From contig NC_133209.1 of assembly GCF_958299795.1 (NCBI RefSeq), positions 928,501 to 992,500 of the forward strand: a DNA stretch of 64,000 nucleotides, read 5' to 3'. Positions 28,434-40,338 of the stretch are shown one piece after another. Below the pieces are notes generated by a model, which had not been told where the DNA came from, did no database searches, and worked only from the letters and a program-made list of their open reading frames with translations. Numbering within the stretch: the stretch's first letter is position 1; each line of letters begins with the position of its first letter. Both the position numbers and the translations under genes were made by a program. The DNA is from Porites lutea. Lineage: Eukaryota; Cnidaria; Anthozoa; Scleractinia; Poritidae.

Positions 28434-31400
28434 TCAGCGTGGTGTTATTTAGTTAGAGTTTACTTTGTACGGAACAACTTCTCGCCACTTTTGCATAGAG
28501 TAAGAAAGTAGCCTCTGCTGGCATGTTTCTTAGATTATCAAAGAACGAAATATATCACTAGTTCAACCGAGAACGATATGATTTAAGTCATGGGACAAGT
28601 CTTTAAGCGCTTAGCTAGCGAGAATTTAGCGCCACTCAAAGTTAAATTCATTTGATTTAATTCAAGTGGATTTTTTCAGTGGGTTTCTTTTTTTGTAAAA
28701 TACCCAAGCTTTTGCACGTGAAAAGTAAAAGAAAATTTTCACTTCGTATACTTTGATAACAATTTTGTAAATATAGAATGAAAAAACTAGCATAAGACAG
28801 TAAATATGTAAGTTATTAGTTACTTTAGTCAAACTTATAGTTATATATATAACCTGTCCCATAAGTTGATAAGAACGGCGCGAGAATCACAACGGGGCGA
28901 AAATAGGTGGTGTGGGAAGGAAAAAGCGGGGGCAGAGCGGACCTTCATCTCATTCGTTCTGTTTTTTTTCCTTTCTTTCTTTGTTTCATTTCTTTTCTTT
29001 TTGTTTGTTGCTGCGTTTTGTACTTCGCGCCGGCCTCACAATCCTATCTCTACAGGCAAGAGAGATTGAGCTTTTGCCACAGGCCACAGTAGTAATGCGA
29101 TAGAACGGAGGCAATGGAAACATAGTTAATTATTCATCAGTTTTAATGACGCTTATTATCAATCGTTTACACTCCACACTAAAATAGGCGCCAAAATGGC
29201 TGAAAAACTATAGCATTTGGAAAGCCCGCAAGTTTATAGGGCTGTTTAAACGTAGCAATTATGAACAGAATGACTGGTTCATATAGACGCTGTGTAACAA
29301 ACAACATTAATTGAACAAAGGTATGATGCATTAAAATTCAGGTGTGAAACTTAAGCAGTGTTCTTGACCACGTACAGAATCTCTAAAGAGGCAGCCTGTA
29401 AACCAGCGATAAAATGCAGACTTCCGGAAAAAACGTAACCAACCAAATACTCTGCAGTCCGCATTTTGCCTTTAGTCTGCAGTCTGCATTTTACGTAAGT
29501 AGCCACAAGGAGGGGAAAAACGAGGGTGAATTCTATTTAGGTCCCAGGGCCCTCTGGTCCCCCGAACGGAGAAGAAGACAGTTTGAAAAAACTGTGGTAT
29601 TTATCATCTGATCAGGCGTGTTTTCTTATTTACGAAATTTACGGAAAGTGTCTGGTATCCCACCAAATTTTAAAGTAACATTAGTAATTTTTTTTAAAAG
29701 TGCTTGAGTATAAGAATACTGTAATTTTATTCCATATATTTCTGTCTAGACAACAAGAGCTGATAGTGTACCGGATGGGCAATTTTTAGAAATGATTCAA
29801 TTAGGCACGTTTGGGAGCCTTATCAGCAATTTGGGTGAAACGGGAAGATAACCCTAAAAATAGGAAGAATCTTTGAATCAAAAAAGTAACGCAAATCCTG
29901 TCGAGGAAAAAAAACAACCACTCATAGTGACAATCAACGTCAAATAACTGTGGCCAGATTTTCTTCCTTGTCACATAAAAAAAATCATTTTTAACTTTGC
30001 AAGGTAATAAAGCCCAAGTTATTAAAATGTCTGAGTTTGTCTTAAAATAAATCTAGCTTTATCTTACCATAAAACTAAGTTATTAATTAAGTTTCTAAAT
30101 GTTTCTTAGATTGCACGTAAACTCTGTTCACGTTTGTGGGATCAAATCTCTGTTTTGTAGACTAACTGTCAACTTCTAAGCAGCGTTCACCATCTGTTAA
30201 GAGTTTAAATTTACATAACCTGGCAGTTTTTTGATAACATTGAGTTTAATTAATTTTAAAAGAAATTTGGTCGGAAAATTGAAACTAATATAATTTTTCT
30301 CGCAAGTGAGCATCTGGCTTGTTTCGGGGTTTTGTTCCTCGTAATTCCAAAATTTGCAAGAATTAATTTTCCATAGGGGTTCTTGAGAAAAAAAGTCTGA
30401 GAAAGGTCACACGGAAAAAAGGTTAGTTCTGTTTAGCTACTGGCTCTGTTTTGTCTAACTGCAGATCAGGAAATGTTTTAATGCTCGAGTGTTTACCCCG
30501 GAAAGTATGCAATTATAGTTTTCGCAACATCTTTGGCTCTGCCACTGCTCACACTCGAGGTGTTTTGACTAAAAATTCCCTACAACGATTCTTTTAAGGT
30601 TTTTTGTTCGCTCAACTGATGTATTTAAGTTGTCAGAGCGATATAAGTAAATAATTGGTAGAATCTAATCACCTGAAATTTTGACTTTTTGTATTTCAGT
30701 GTTGCGCTAAATACAATTAAAAGTTGATAAGACAACATATACACATATATATATAAATACGTATGCCGTTTTGGCATACAGCGTCGATACAGCGAGAAAC
30801 TTGTTACAAACGAGATTACGATTATCGCGTGTTATTTTCAGTAAACTCTTTACTGACACCAGCAAAAATCGATAGTAGAAAGCATTGTGACATTCAGATG
30901 GTAACCCTGCAGAATGAATATGGTAGTATGAGACTAAATTGGACTTGGAATTGCCGTGAACGTTTGAGTAAAAAATCGATACATACCAACTTTTTAAAGA
31001 CCCAGACGATTGACGAAGATTCAAAAAGATTTAAAGCTGTAAAAAATTATCTCGAAAAAAAATAGTACTGAACAAACAAAACCACAAGATTACAACTTTC
31101 ACTTAGAATAGCCTGCGTAGCAGGCGGTTGGAAGTAGTGGGCGAAACAGAGAACGGGCAAGCGCGAGGGAGACACGCGAGGGGTCTCCTTCTCTCGCGCG
31201 CGTTTTTTTTTTGGGCTAACTTAGAAAAGTACCTCACACATACACAAAATTTTCACAGGAATCCTCGTAAAATAACACGGCTTCGGACGTACGGTAGTTG
31301 CTTTGAATGAGATGCATGCATTTTAAGGTCTTCACAAACGAGTATTCATTTCAGGGTCTGATTAAGGTGATTCGACATGTTAACCCGACATACGTTGAAA

Positions 31401-34400
31401 AAAGTGTAGGTTTGAATCATTTTTCTGCACCAATATTAACCATTGTCCTGCTCAATAAGGGAAGTTGTCATTTCATCGAAGTAACATTATATGAACCTCT
31501 TTCATCAGTGGCAAATAATATAGTAGGTATGAATAGCCATGATGGAAACTGATTTAATCTTGAGCAAGTCGCGCCGACGTTTTCAAATCCTTTAAGTTTG
31601 TCTTAGGCCATCCCCCCCTTTTTTTTTTCGCTTAGCGTCGAATGCATTTCCTGATATTGGGTCGGTCGGTCGGATTGAAAAAAAAGGCTAAAAAAAATCA
31701 CAGCAAGTCTTGGAATAGGAGGCCCTGGTACCCTGGGACGACATTTAAAGTCAACTTTCACATAACTGGAGTAACAAAATGTACAATTTGCTGTAAAAAA
31801 ATGTTCCTGTTTTTTTCTATGCTGTTACTATGATCATTTTTCAGATAGATTAAAAGAATTATTCCAAATGATAAATGGTTGAACTACATCATCACTTTTT
31901 TTTTTTGAAAATGCCAAAAATTTGGGTCGGTGGGACGACGCTAAACGGAGAAAAATAAGAGGGGTGGCCTTAGACAAGACTTCTAACTGATTCAGGTTGT
32001 CGCTTACTATCTTTAAGAAGTCACTTGATTTTGAATCATTTCCTAATTCGGAGCAGTTAGTTTTTTTACATTAATTTTTTTTTTGCTTTTTTTTAAATAT
32101 ATAGTTCTTATATATTTTGACCAAAGAGCGACTTAAGAACTCCCCCACCTAATTCATCGAGGAAAACGCTGTGTGCAACTGCAAGCATGCCAGAGTTACA
32201 AAACCTGACTTTGCTGGATAATATTTGAATTTGCGTTTGCAATCAGCACCAGGCAACTGACAAAGAAGGGGTTGTTGCTTATGCACTTATCAAGAAATAT
32301 TTTGTGGAAATTAGCGCAAAACAAAAGAAACAGCATTCAGTTCTAGCCTCCTCAAGCTCGTTAAGACGAACGACGCGAAGGGAATCATGGGAAGGGAAAA
32401 GCCCGCAGCCGCAATCTCTGAACACGTTTATTAAACAGTGCAAACAACGCAAATCACAAGTTTGGCGGCAGTTTCGATTTCAATCTCGCCAAGGGCAAAA
32501 GTTTTTGTTTGGTTTTAAGGTCCCTAATTTCCGTCCCAACAACGAGTTTTCTAGCAGGGTTTATTAATTTTGTGTTCATTTTCTTTTTCTGGTCTGTAAA
32601 AAGTTCTCGAATATTTGAGTATTTGCTTTAACTTAAGGCCGGGAAGGTTTCACTGTGGTTTTCCAAACACTCATCCCCAAGCACATACTCAGAAAAGCAC
32701 TAAACACTAAACAGAAAACCAAAACCATTTGTCTCCAACCAAGAAACTTGTATTCAAATGGTTTTTTACCTCGTCCGTGATCATAAAGGGATATGATAAA
32801 TAATTTTACTTTGACAGACAAGGACAATGAATTCTCATCAGATTACTGCTGTCATCGTTTAAGACTAAAAAAACAAGAGTTTGATATTAGAAGGTTTCTC
32901 AGAATCAGATTTTTAAAATAATGTGACATTTTAAAAAATGTCAGACTGTCCGTCATTGTAAATCAAAAGAAGCATTCGTTTAAAGAAAGATTATTCTCAC
33001 GACAATTGTGTCAAAACAGGGCACTTTTTTTTAACTTTGTGACTGAAATAATGTACTTTTTGTCGGAAAAAAGCGACTTTGCTGTCTTTGCTGTTGTGAA
33101 GGCAATGCGTTGTTGGGTCTAGGAATCTTAATGTCCTAGTGCTGGAGAAATAAATCAAGTTTTAAGGAACATCGATTCGTTAGGTCAAAAGAAAAACTCA
33201 AAATAAATTACAAAACAAATGAAAATTTTTGAATCCGAGCAGAGAACACAAATATAAACGTCTTTGTTCTACTTTACAGTTTATCTGGTGAATATCGTGC
33301 CCAGCAAGACGCATACGATCTATTTCATGCTAAATATTTTGAGAACAGATCTCTCAGATTATCTCATAGTGAATCGAGGCCTAAAAAATAATTGATTTCC
33401 GTGGATAACTGACATGCTGCCTTCTAAGAACTAATTGAGTTATCAGTAGAAATGTATTATTGACCAAATGGGAGGTCAAGACTATAATGGGCCCAAAAAA
33501 ATTAACGGGAAAGAATAACATGGCCAAAGTAACAATTTGTTAGTTGCATTTCACTTTTGGAAAGTATATTGGTTTATTGGTTACGAAGCCTTCATTGTCC
33601 TTGTTTGCTGATCATTTTTTCGTACTATGTTTCTTAGTTTCTTAGTTTCTTAGTTTTTTTTGTTTTGTTTTGTAGTTTTTCCTATGGTTTTCTTGCCAAA
33701 GAAAAGCCCGCTGCGGAAATAGCTACAATTTATTAGTTCATGGCCGCGTGTGGCCAATGACATCGCCGCAGGATTTGTACTATAGTTCTGCCGCGCTGGC
33801 CTCACACCATGAAATAAAAGCCGTAATTTTTTTCTTTAGGGATCTCCAACGTGGGCAGTTTCATGTAATCGTTATTTAAGCCGACAGTTAGTATTTCATC
33901 TGCTACTATAATTATTGTAAGCATGACATTGCCATTATTAATTGTTGACGTTCTCTTGCGTCAGTCAGGCGGTCTCCCTCACTTTCTGTAATTCAAATAG
34001 TCAACGGCATTAAGACGACAATTGCCCTCGTGCCTTAGGAGACGAAATAACCATTCGAAACCTGGGCTTAAATTGCCTGAAGGTGGTGAGCACTTAAGAA
34101 CTACTTCAAAATTCCTCACTTTATTAAAGACTGATTCCGCAGTTCCCCACCAAGAGAAAAGGAGCCAGTATTAAGAAGGGGAACTTCTTGTTATTGCATT
34201 TTCGAGGTTACTTGTCACTTTTTTTAATTGGTAGGTATAACTAAGAGAACTGTCTATAATATTTGCGAGTTTTAGGATGAAGAAAAACATGAAGTGAATT
34301 TTCTATTTCATTTATTTTTTTATAATTTACTACAGCTCACCTAAGAGAAGGATATTTAACAGAGGTATTGAGAAGGAGAAAAATGTACAGGTTCAGGACA

Positions 34401-35136
34401 CCGATGAGATAACTATGATATGAACATAATCAAACTGAGCATAAAGTTGGGTCCAGCTTAGAATTTCTAGGCAATTCTTTTTTTATTAGACCGAGCTATA
34501 ACTGCTCGTTCCAAAGAGTCGATGTTATGCTAGGACGCTTTCCTAACTGAAAGTTTATGGCGGCAAGTCAAAGCTCAAAAACTTTTGAAATTACCGCTCG
34601 AAAGCGTTTGCTTGAATCCGTCTCAAAATCAGGCACAAATTGAACGTTTATCTTAAGACTCCTAGCTGGCGTTGTAAACGATAATTGACCGTTCAAGAAA
34701 CTTATATCACATTTTATCCAGAGACAAGAACCGCTCTTCAGAGTCGAAACCCCGGGTGGATTAATTCTTATGATGAGCTATACGGGGAGGTTCCGCTTGA
34801 AAAGAGTACCAAGTTTTTTGAGGGTTATGGAACGATATGGATTCCATGAGTCGAAGTATATGAAAGGGTAGGGAAATTTGTCATTTCGTTATTTAAAAAG
34901 GCTTTTAATCACCAGAATAAACACATCTTATGGCTGTGGAAATGACAAGGAAAGTTCCTGTCCTCCTGATTTATTCACATTAAAAATACGCATCAGATAC
35001 AGCACTTACATACAGAATTCTTTCAAATTTATTTACTGGATATGTTTGATTAGTTAAAGGATATGTTTGCTTCATCTTTGTAGATCACAACTAGTACTGA
35101 CTTTCCTCTTAACCGTCAGAAACGGCCAAGTCCATC
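28434..35136. other. Gene-free stretch between the SH2 adaptor and the GPCR
   Basis: About 6.7 kb in which I find no exon with family similarity. It holds the 3' UTR of the SH2 adaptor, T-rich and CT-rich low-complexity patches (28960-29005, 33635-33670), a fragment with the TIR phrase AGCCTGCGTAGCAGGCGG near 31110 that recurs at 59143, and the MITE at 31602-31976. Open frames of 60-105 codons near 30763, 31307 and 32304 have no recognisable domain. Confidence 0.4.
31602..31976. mobile_element. MITE with GTCTTAGGCCA ends
   Basis: The left end GTCTTAGGCCATCCCCCC followed by a T-tract and CGCTTAGCGTCG pairs with the right end CGACGCTAAACGGAG followed by GGGGTGGCCTTAGAC. The phrase TTGGGTCGGT occurs near both ends in the same orientation. 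Length is about 375 bp, with no coding capacity. Confidence 0.6.
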
Positions 35137-36099
35137 ATGGTTGCCCAGAGTGTCACGTGGCTTGTCCTTTACAGCTGCCTTGCTGTGTTTACCATCATCG
35201 GCAATTCACTCTCTATAGCAGTGTTTCTTAAGAACTCAAGACTACGACGCATGCGCACGAGCATGCTACTTATCAACCTAGCAGTTGCTGACCTGCTCGT
35301 GGGCGCGGTTGCTGTCCCAATGTACATGGTGTTTCAATGGCCTCAAAGCAAACTAGCGCAATCCCCAAGCTTCCACATAAGTTACGACGCTATTGATATA
35401 CTTACTGGCTTTGCTTCGCTGTTTGGCTTGTCAGTAATAGGACTGGAGCGTGCTTTTTCAGTATTTTGGCCTCACAGGCACAGAACCGCGGGAAAACTAC
35501 CATATTTCGCAGCTGTTGTCTTGTGCTGGCTCCTTTCATCTCTGCAAGTCCTACTGCGCGTTCTAACACAAAAAAACATCGTGGAATTCAGGATTTTCTT
35601 CTACAACATGATGATCGCGCTTTCCCTCGTTCTTGTTGTAATGCTCTCTACTTATACCGCAGTCTGGTATAAAGTGCGGGCTCGTCAAAACGAGCTTCGC
35701 AAGCGAAGTAAGCGGAGGTATATTCGAGAATCAGTTGAAAGAGAGCGGAAACTTATTCTAACATTAGCAATAGTTACAGGTGTTTTTTTGATAACTTGGC
35801 TTCCTTTTCACGTTCTCAACATCTTCGTGTTTTTTGGCATAAAGTGTCGACCAAACAAACTCTCGGTTTTCCTGAATCTAATACGCGCAGTCAAACTTCT
35901 TCATTACAGTAATTCGTTCATGAATCTTATCATCTACAGCTTTAGGTTCCCTGACTTTCGGCGAACTCTTTGTTGTTTTTTTGGAAGGAACTTGCGAGTG
36001 CACCCAGTACAATCAAACGTAATTGGAGCGATGAGTTCGCTGAACACGAACAATCAAAGTCCTTTGGAAACGGAAGGAGCAAGTAAGGTTTTTCAATGA
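35137..36099 (+). CDS. Intronless rhodopsin-family (class A) G-protein-coupled receptor
   Basis: A single exon encodes 320 aa with seven hydrophobic segments. Class A marks: GNS with Asn23 (1.50), LAVADLL with Asp52 (2.50), ITWLPFH at 219-225 (TM6 CWxP-like), and NLIIY at 263-267 in place of NPxxY. The DRY box is ERA at 104-106. I see no Cys at the top of TM3 and none in the short second extracellular loop, so the usual disulphide appears absent. That combination is known in the melanocortin/EDG/cannabinoid/adenosine (MECA) group, which has large cnidarian expansions. The N-terminus is very short and has no glycosylation site. The third intracellular loop is basic (KRSKRRYIRESVERER). The ligand cannot be told. 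The first ATG is used; it lies directly before TM1. Confidence 0.92.
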   Translation: MVAQSVTWLVLYSCLAVFTIIGNSLSIAVFLKNSRLRRMRTSMLLINLAVADLLVGAVAVPMYMVFQWPQSKLAQSPSFHISYDAIDILTGFASLFGLSVIGLERAFSVFWPHRHRTAGKLPYFAAVVLCWLLSSLQVLLRVLTQKNIVEFRIFFYNMMIALSLVLVVMLSTYTAVWYKVRARQNELRKRSKRRYIRESVERERKLILTLAIVTGVFLITWLPFHVLNIFVFFGIKCRPNKLSVFLNLIRAVKLLHYSNSFMNLIIYSFRFPDFRRTLCCFFGRNLRVHPVQSNVIGAMSSLNTNNQSPLETEGASKVFQ

Positions 36100-36159
36100 T
36101 TCTTCAAATTCGCCATGCCGGTGTATCCTTCACAGGCGCTTCCAGAGACGAATAACTAA

Positions 36160-36380
36160 GAAGGGTTTCCAAAAGTCAGAACTGGCCGGCCAGACGATTA
36201 TCGGGACCCGTCATTTTGACAATGAAATAGGCTTTTCCCAAGAGTTTTTGCTGAAAAATCATCTCCTTCGTACGTACTATTTTAGGATTTGATTGATCGG
36301 GCTGGATAGTTTTGATTAAAAGTTAATACTCAAGGTGGGAATGGTTTAGTCGGTCAGTTCTGACAAAAGGAAAGCGTCCT
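36160..36380. mobile_element. MITE with AAAAGTCAGAACTGGCC ends, copy 1
   Basis: Left end GGTTTCCAAAAGTCAGAACT and right end AGTTCTGACAAAAGGAAAGC are inverted repeats of about 35 bases. The interior shares GAAATAGGC and AGTTTTGAT phrases with the copy at 44548-44756. It lies just past the GPCR stop codon, so it may be in its 3' UTR. Confidence 0.6.
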
Positions 36381-36889
36381 AAAACAAGCGAAGCGCGGGG
36401 CATCATGGGAAGAGGAAGGAAGGCGGGCGAAGCTTAAGAGCGAAGCCCCTGTCGCTAACCGTTATCATCGCACCGTACTTTGCGCAAGGTGCCAAGAGAG
36501 ACGTGTGGGAGTTTGGGTACAAAAAAGTCCAAGGGTACTTTCCATTTTGCCAAAACAAACAGTCCGAAGCCAGTGGAATTATCAAGAGAAAATGGAACGA
36601 CACTGTTCGATTAAAACAAAAAATCCAATCAGAAGTGATCCATTTGCGTTTCGACCGAAATTTTCATTACTGGTTAGCAAAGTAGGACTGAAAACGATAA
36701 TTTTTGGGAATGAACGGCACGTTTGTGTCAGATACGACCGACTAGCCAAGGAGAACTACCTAGCGGAAAATTTCTACGTGGAACGAAGCGTTCCATTTAT
36801 TTCTCGACCAAAATTTCAGAAATTCCGAAAACTTTGGCGTAATAGAAAATACCCGAAGTTTTCGATGATAATATTGTAAATGTTATGTC

Positions 36890-37880
36890 TTGAAATGAAA
36901 GTAAAATTTACATTGGTTGAGGTGGAGGATAGTTCTTTGCGACTTTTTTTATAATTTTGCAGGAAAAACCACAAATATGGCGATTCTCGGAAAACGACAT
37001 TTCTATAGTCTGGAAACTCTTTCTTTTTATTTGGAACATCAGCAAACACTATTTTTAGGTCTATTTAGACCAAAAATCAACACAGATGAAATTTCAATTT
37101 TTGGACTAAACCCATGGATTAACCAACTCTTTTGGAAAAATCACAAATATGGCGACTCTGGGAAAACGACTATTCGGGAAAAACTTAGACCAAAAGCAAA
37201 CGCAATTTCTAGTGTTTTCTAGGTGCATTTTTACCAAAAACCAAGAAAGATAAAATTTTAATTTGCCATTTAAACTCATATGTTAACCCCTTTGGAAAAA
37301 TCACAAATATGGTGATTCTTGAAAAACGACATTTTTATAGTCTGGAAACCCTTTCTTTCTATCTAGAACAAAAAGAAACATAACTTCTAGGTCCATTTTT
37401 ACCAAAAACCTTGAAAAATAAAATTTCAATTTTTCGGCTAAAACTATGGGTTAACCCCTTCAGAAAAATTATGAATACGGCAACTCTGGAAAAACAACAT
37501 GTTTCTAGTCTGGAAAGGCGCCTTTCTTTCTATTTTGAACGAAACAATCACTATTTCAAGGTCCATTTAGACTAAAAAACAGAGAAAGATAAAATTTCAA
37601 TTTTTTGGACCAAAACTATGGGTTAACCCCTTTGGAAAAATCACAAATATGGCGACTCTGTAAAATCGACTTCTTTACAGTTTTGAAAGCCCTTTTTCTG
37701 TCTAAGGAACACTATTTCTAGGTCTGTTTAGAGGAAGAACAGAGAAAGATAAAATGACAATTTTTTGGAATAAAACCATAAGTTAGCCCCTTTGGACAAA
37801 TCACAAATATGGCGACCTTGAAAATTGATATTTTTATAGTCTAAAAAGCCTTTCTTTTCATTTAGAACATCAGAAAATAC
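36890..37880. repeat. Tandem array of about six diverged 165-bp units
   Basis: The anchor AATCACAAATATGGCGACTC or a variant recurs near 36966, 37138, 37298, 37467, 37640 and 37798, a period of 157-171 bases. Each unit also contains a TCTGGAAA..CCTTTCTTT phrase, TAGGTC(C/T)ATTTA and ATGGGTTAACC. Units have diverged by substitutions and small indels, so this is an old array. No coding role is seen. Confidence 0.8.
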
Positions 37881-38149
37881 AGTACGGTATAGTACATGCT
37901 ATTGTCATTGTGTTGGTTTGAAGAACTCTAGGCATAATTTTTTCTGAATATATCATGCACAAACTAACCACACAGACCTAGATAAAAATTGCAAATTTAT
38001 TTTCTTTCATTCTTAACATCATGTATGTTTTCTACTGCGGTTATTTCTGATCGCGTGGCAGTGACTAGCAATTTTTTTCTTCAATTATCACATCCGCTTT
38101 ACTTCCAAGTATGTTTCCATATAAAATATACAAGGTAATTACACTTGAC

Positions 38150-38640
38150 TCTTCAAAGTCAATATAAATATTGTCAGATATAAATCTGTGAAAAGAAAAT
38201 TGAATAAGGAAATAGAGAAAATAATAACAATACAATAAATTGGCGGCCATGAAAAAAGAATAGAATAAGAAAATAACGACAATGTAATCCGTTCAATGCA
38301 ATAATTATTAAATAATTTGAAATTTGTGGTACACAATACATAATTGTCAGCTATAAATCTGTGAAAAGAGCAAAGATCGAATAAGAAAATAGAAAAAATA
38401 ATAAAAACACTATAAAATAATAATTGAAATTGGTGGTGAACAATAATATTGTTATGTATAAATCTGTGAAGAGAGTATTGAATAAGAAAATAGAGAAAAT
38501 TAATCACAACACAATTAAATAACTTGAAATTGGTGGTGAACAATAATATTGTCAGATATAAAACTGTCAAAAAGTATAGAATGAGAAAATAGGGAAAATA
38601 ATGACAACGCAATTAAATAATATTATGAAATTGCTGATTA
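38150..38640. repeat. AT-rich tandem repeat, about 103-bp units
   Basis: The phrase TTGTCAGATATAAATCTGTG (with variants) recurs near 38171, 38343, 38448 and 38550, each followed by AATAAG/GAAAATAG-type sequence. Spacing is 172, 105 and 102 bases, so one unit is longer. It abuts the stop codon of the 102-aa gene and probably lies in its 3' UTR or just past it. Confidence 0.7.
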
Positions 38641-38663
38641 ACATTGAGGGAGAAGATATGACT

Positions 38664-40283
38664 TTAATCATCTGGTTTCTTAAGGAGTGTTTCCCGTATG
38701 GCCTTCATTGTCAACTCATATTGCTTGTGATCATGGTCTGTCTTAATGCTGTTTTGTTCTTCGTCTTCATCACTATCGTCAGAATCCTGGAACACAAAAA
38801 GATATCTCATTGAGTGAAACTTAAATAACTGGGACAACCAATCTGGAAAAGTGACTATGGGCATGCGATGGCTGTTAAGCAGATGTGTCCTATTTTAGTG
38901 GCCCAAATTCAATTGTAAAACTTCTCAGCCCGCAAGACTTCCTTTGCTGTAAACGGTTGAGTGATTTAAGACCATTGGTCATCTAATAAAAAACCTAAGT
39001 TAATTGGTAACAGTGACTATTATTTGACATCCTGTGCATAGGATTCATCATCAGCATCGAAGATAGTGGTTTGTGTTTGTAATACTGAATGAAATGAGTT
39101 TGCTCATGTACACATTACAGAGTTGATCTATCTGACCCCAGGGGTCGGGCAGGGAGGTACTCAACAAAGTTTTATATGGGCAGGCCCACCCCTCCCTGAG
39201 GTTGGACCCCTAATCCTTTTATATACCAACTGTGACAGAAAAGGCATTCCTTTCGAAAACCTTCTATTGATAAGTTTAAATTTATTGTACCCCATTCACA
39301 TGCATACTTTAGAACTTTGTATCCCTTTTTACTGCTGTAGATGATGCATAAATAAATGAATAAATCACAAGAACTTAAAATGAATCGGTTAGCCCCCCCT
39401 TTAAGCCTTCTTTCAGATCAAAATGGAAAAATTCCCTACCCTTCATATACTTCAACCTACCAATCTAGACAATGGATTTGAGAGTGAGTTATATCACGAG
39501 CAGATCATTACTCATCTAAGGAAGTAATAGGTAAGTAAATCAAATTCACTGCGAGGCTGGTAAATATATGTCATTACTGATGTGCTATCAGCTTGTTTGT
39601 TTGTTTGTTTTCTTTTTTTCACATGTAAACTGTTCATTTGGCAAGTGCATCCTTACAAAAAAAGACTCAGCTGAGTTTATAGCTGTCTTGACTCATTCTC
39701 TGCAATATCCTTTTACATTCAACAAAGCTATAATATTACACTTAACCTGAAAATTGAACTTTTCTTGAAGATTTCGGAATCTTCTTGTTTCCAAAATTTT
39801 CTTCAACTGCTCCTGATAAAAACAAGACAAAAAAAAATTTTAAAAAGACAATTTTTTTAAACAGACACAACAAATAAAAGTATTCTACACCTTATTCCAA
39901 AGAATCAGCAAACTTATTTCAAGAGTAGATAGGAAATCAGAAAATTTATTTTAAGAGTAGGTAGGTTCAAACCTTTCACAGTTTCACAAATTTATGTTAG
40001 TTGTTTCTTTAAGATTATTGGGCCTTAATGCCTTGATTTAATCTCAAATTCTTTAGTAATATTGTCTACCTTCTCCAACTGTAATCATCACATTTACTAA
40101 CAAATTTGCTAACTCGGTCAATACAGTGGTGTGGTGGCCACTAGAGCAAATATGTTTTCATACTATTGTTGTATTTGATGGTTGTGGCAAAACAATGCCT
40201 CATGTACATATTTGTCGTATAGCCCCCTATTCCAATTCCATTCTGTGGTCCCTAAACTGTCATACACAAATAACACCATAAAC

Positions 40284-40338
<55 letters not shown>

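Noticed and set aside
30763-31065. 100-codon open frame in the gene-free stretch, with a frame on the opposite strand
   Set aside because: No recognisable family, composition close to the background, no supporting splice sites.
36505-36879. 124-codon frame after the GPCR
   Set aside because: It runs from the end of a MITE region into the start of the 165-bp array; no domain seen and a second frame overlaps it.
38139-38612. 157-codon Phe/Ile-rich frame
   Set aside because: It is produced by the AT-rich 103-bp tandem repeat and has the composition of low-complexity DNA.
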